From NCBI GenBank assembly GCA_009695095.1, contig SIBQ01000019.1, forward strand, positions 1-43,501: a DNA stretch of 43,501 nt, read 5' to 3'. Origin of the DNA: Lacunisphaera sp. GTDB lineage: Bacteria > Verrucomicrobiota > Verrucomicrobiia > Opitutales > Opitutaceae. Each line of letters opens with the position of its first letter. Positions within the stretch are counted from its first letter, which is position 1. The notes beneath the pieces were generated by a model. The model was not told the DNA's origin. It was given only the letters and a program-made list of their open reading frames with translations, and did not search any database. This document shows, one piece after another, positions 43,428 through 43,501 of this stretch. The translations under genes were made by a program, and so were the position numbers.

Positions 43428-43501
43428 TGGCGTTCGTTCGAGGGTGAGGACCGCGATCAAGAAACCGCAAGCAGAGTCACCTTAAAATCCAGTTTCCTGT
43501 C

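Overview
The window is high-GC bacterial DNA and most resembles an Opitutaceae-type member of the Verrucomicrobiota. That placement is an inference from gene content: a GntR/LacI-hybrid regulator, a GAF-containing type IV pilus ATPase, a zwf-opcA pair, a repeat protein of the 'NxxGxxxxxxA' kind, AsmA-like and RND envelope genes, and start sites that mostly lack a Shine-Dalgarno sequence. No rRNA, tRNA or CRISPR array is visible.

Layout: (1) 1-2044, the tail of an enolase paralogue converging on a secreted PHP-family phosphoesterase. (2) 2791-11182, a catabolic cluster: a DapA-like aldolase/lyase diverges from its likely regulator, followed by a PLP aminotransferase-fold enzyme, an M81 peptidase-like protein, RidA, a frameshifted FAH-family enzyme, a Gfo/Idh/MocA oxidoreductase and an SDR, mostly with short or overlapping junctions. 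(3) 11441-14818, a remnant of an NDP-forming acyl-CoA synthetase, then opcA and zwf (entry to the oxidative pentose phosphate pathway) and yraN. (4) 14937-21098, a pilB-type ATPase carrying two in-frame stops and one frameshift, converging on an intact smc. (5) 21310-26272, a GlcD-like FAD oxidoreductase with two in-frame stops and a three-domain MFS/PlsC/acyl-CoA ligase fusion for phospholipid turnover. (6) 26273-29288, an accessory islet bounded by palindromic repeats. It holds a two-gene ATPase plus TOPRIM-type module (a candidate OLD/PARIS-like defence system), an aldo/keto reductase pseudogene and a small exported protein with an in-frame stop. (7) 29314-39447, a large AsmA-like protein and a marR-adaptor-RND-TolC efflux operon. 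(8) 39587-43427, transketolase, a repeat-bearing intergenic region, and a seven-repeat putative beta-propeller protein with an in-frame stop.

The carbon genes fit together: zwf/opcA and transketolase bracket the pentose phosphate pathway, and the catabolic cluster looks like a dedicated route for an amino- or keto-acid-yielding substrate, with no transporter in view.

The most striking global pattern is that at least five otherwise well-preserved genes are broken by single in-frame stops or small indels, while the long housekeeping and envelope genes (smc, zwf, tkt, the RND pump, the AsmA-like gene, the fusion acyltransferase) are intact. Either this genome is shedding dispensable functions such as type IV pili, or the sequence carries scattered errors. 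Raw reads would decide. The most interesting possible new system is the ATPase/TOPRIM pair at 26502-28238.
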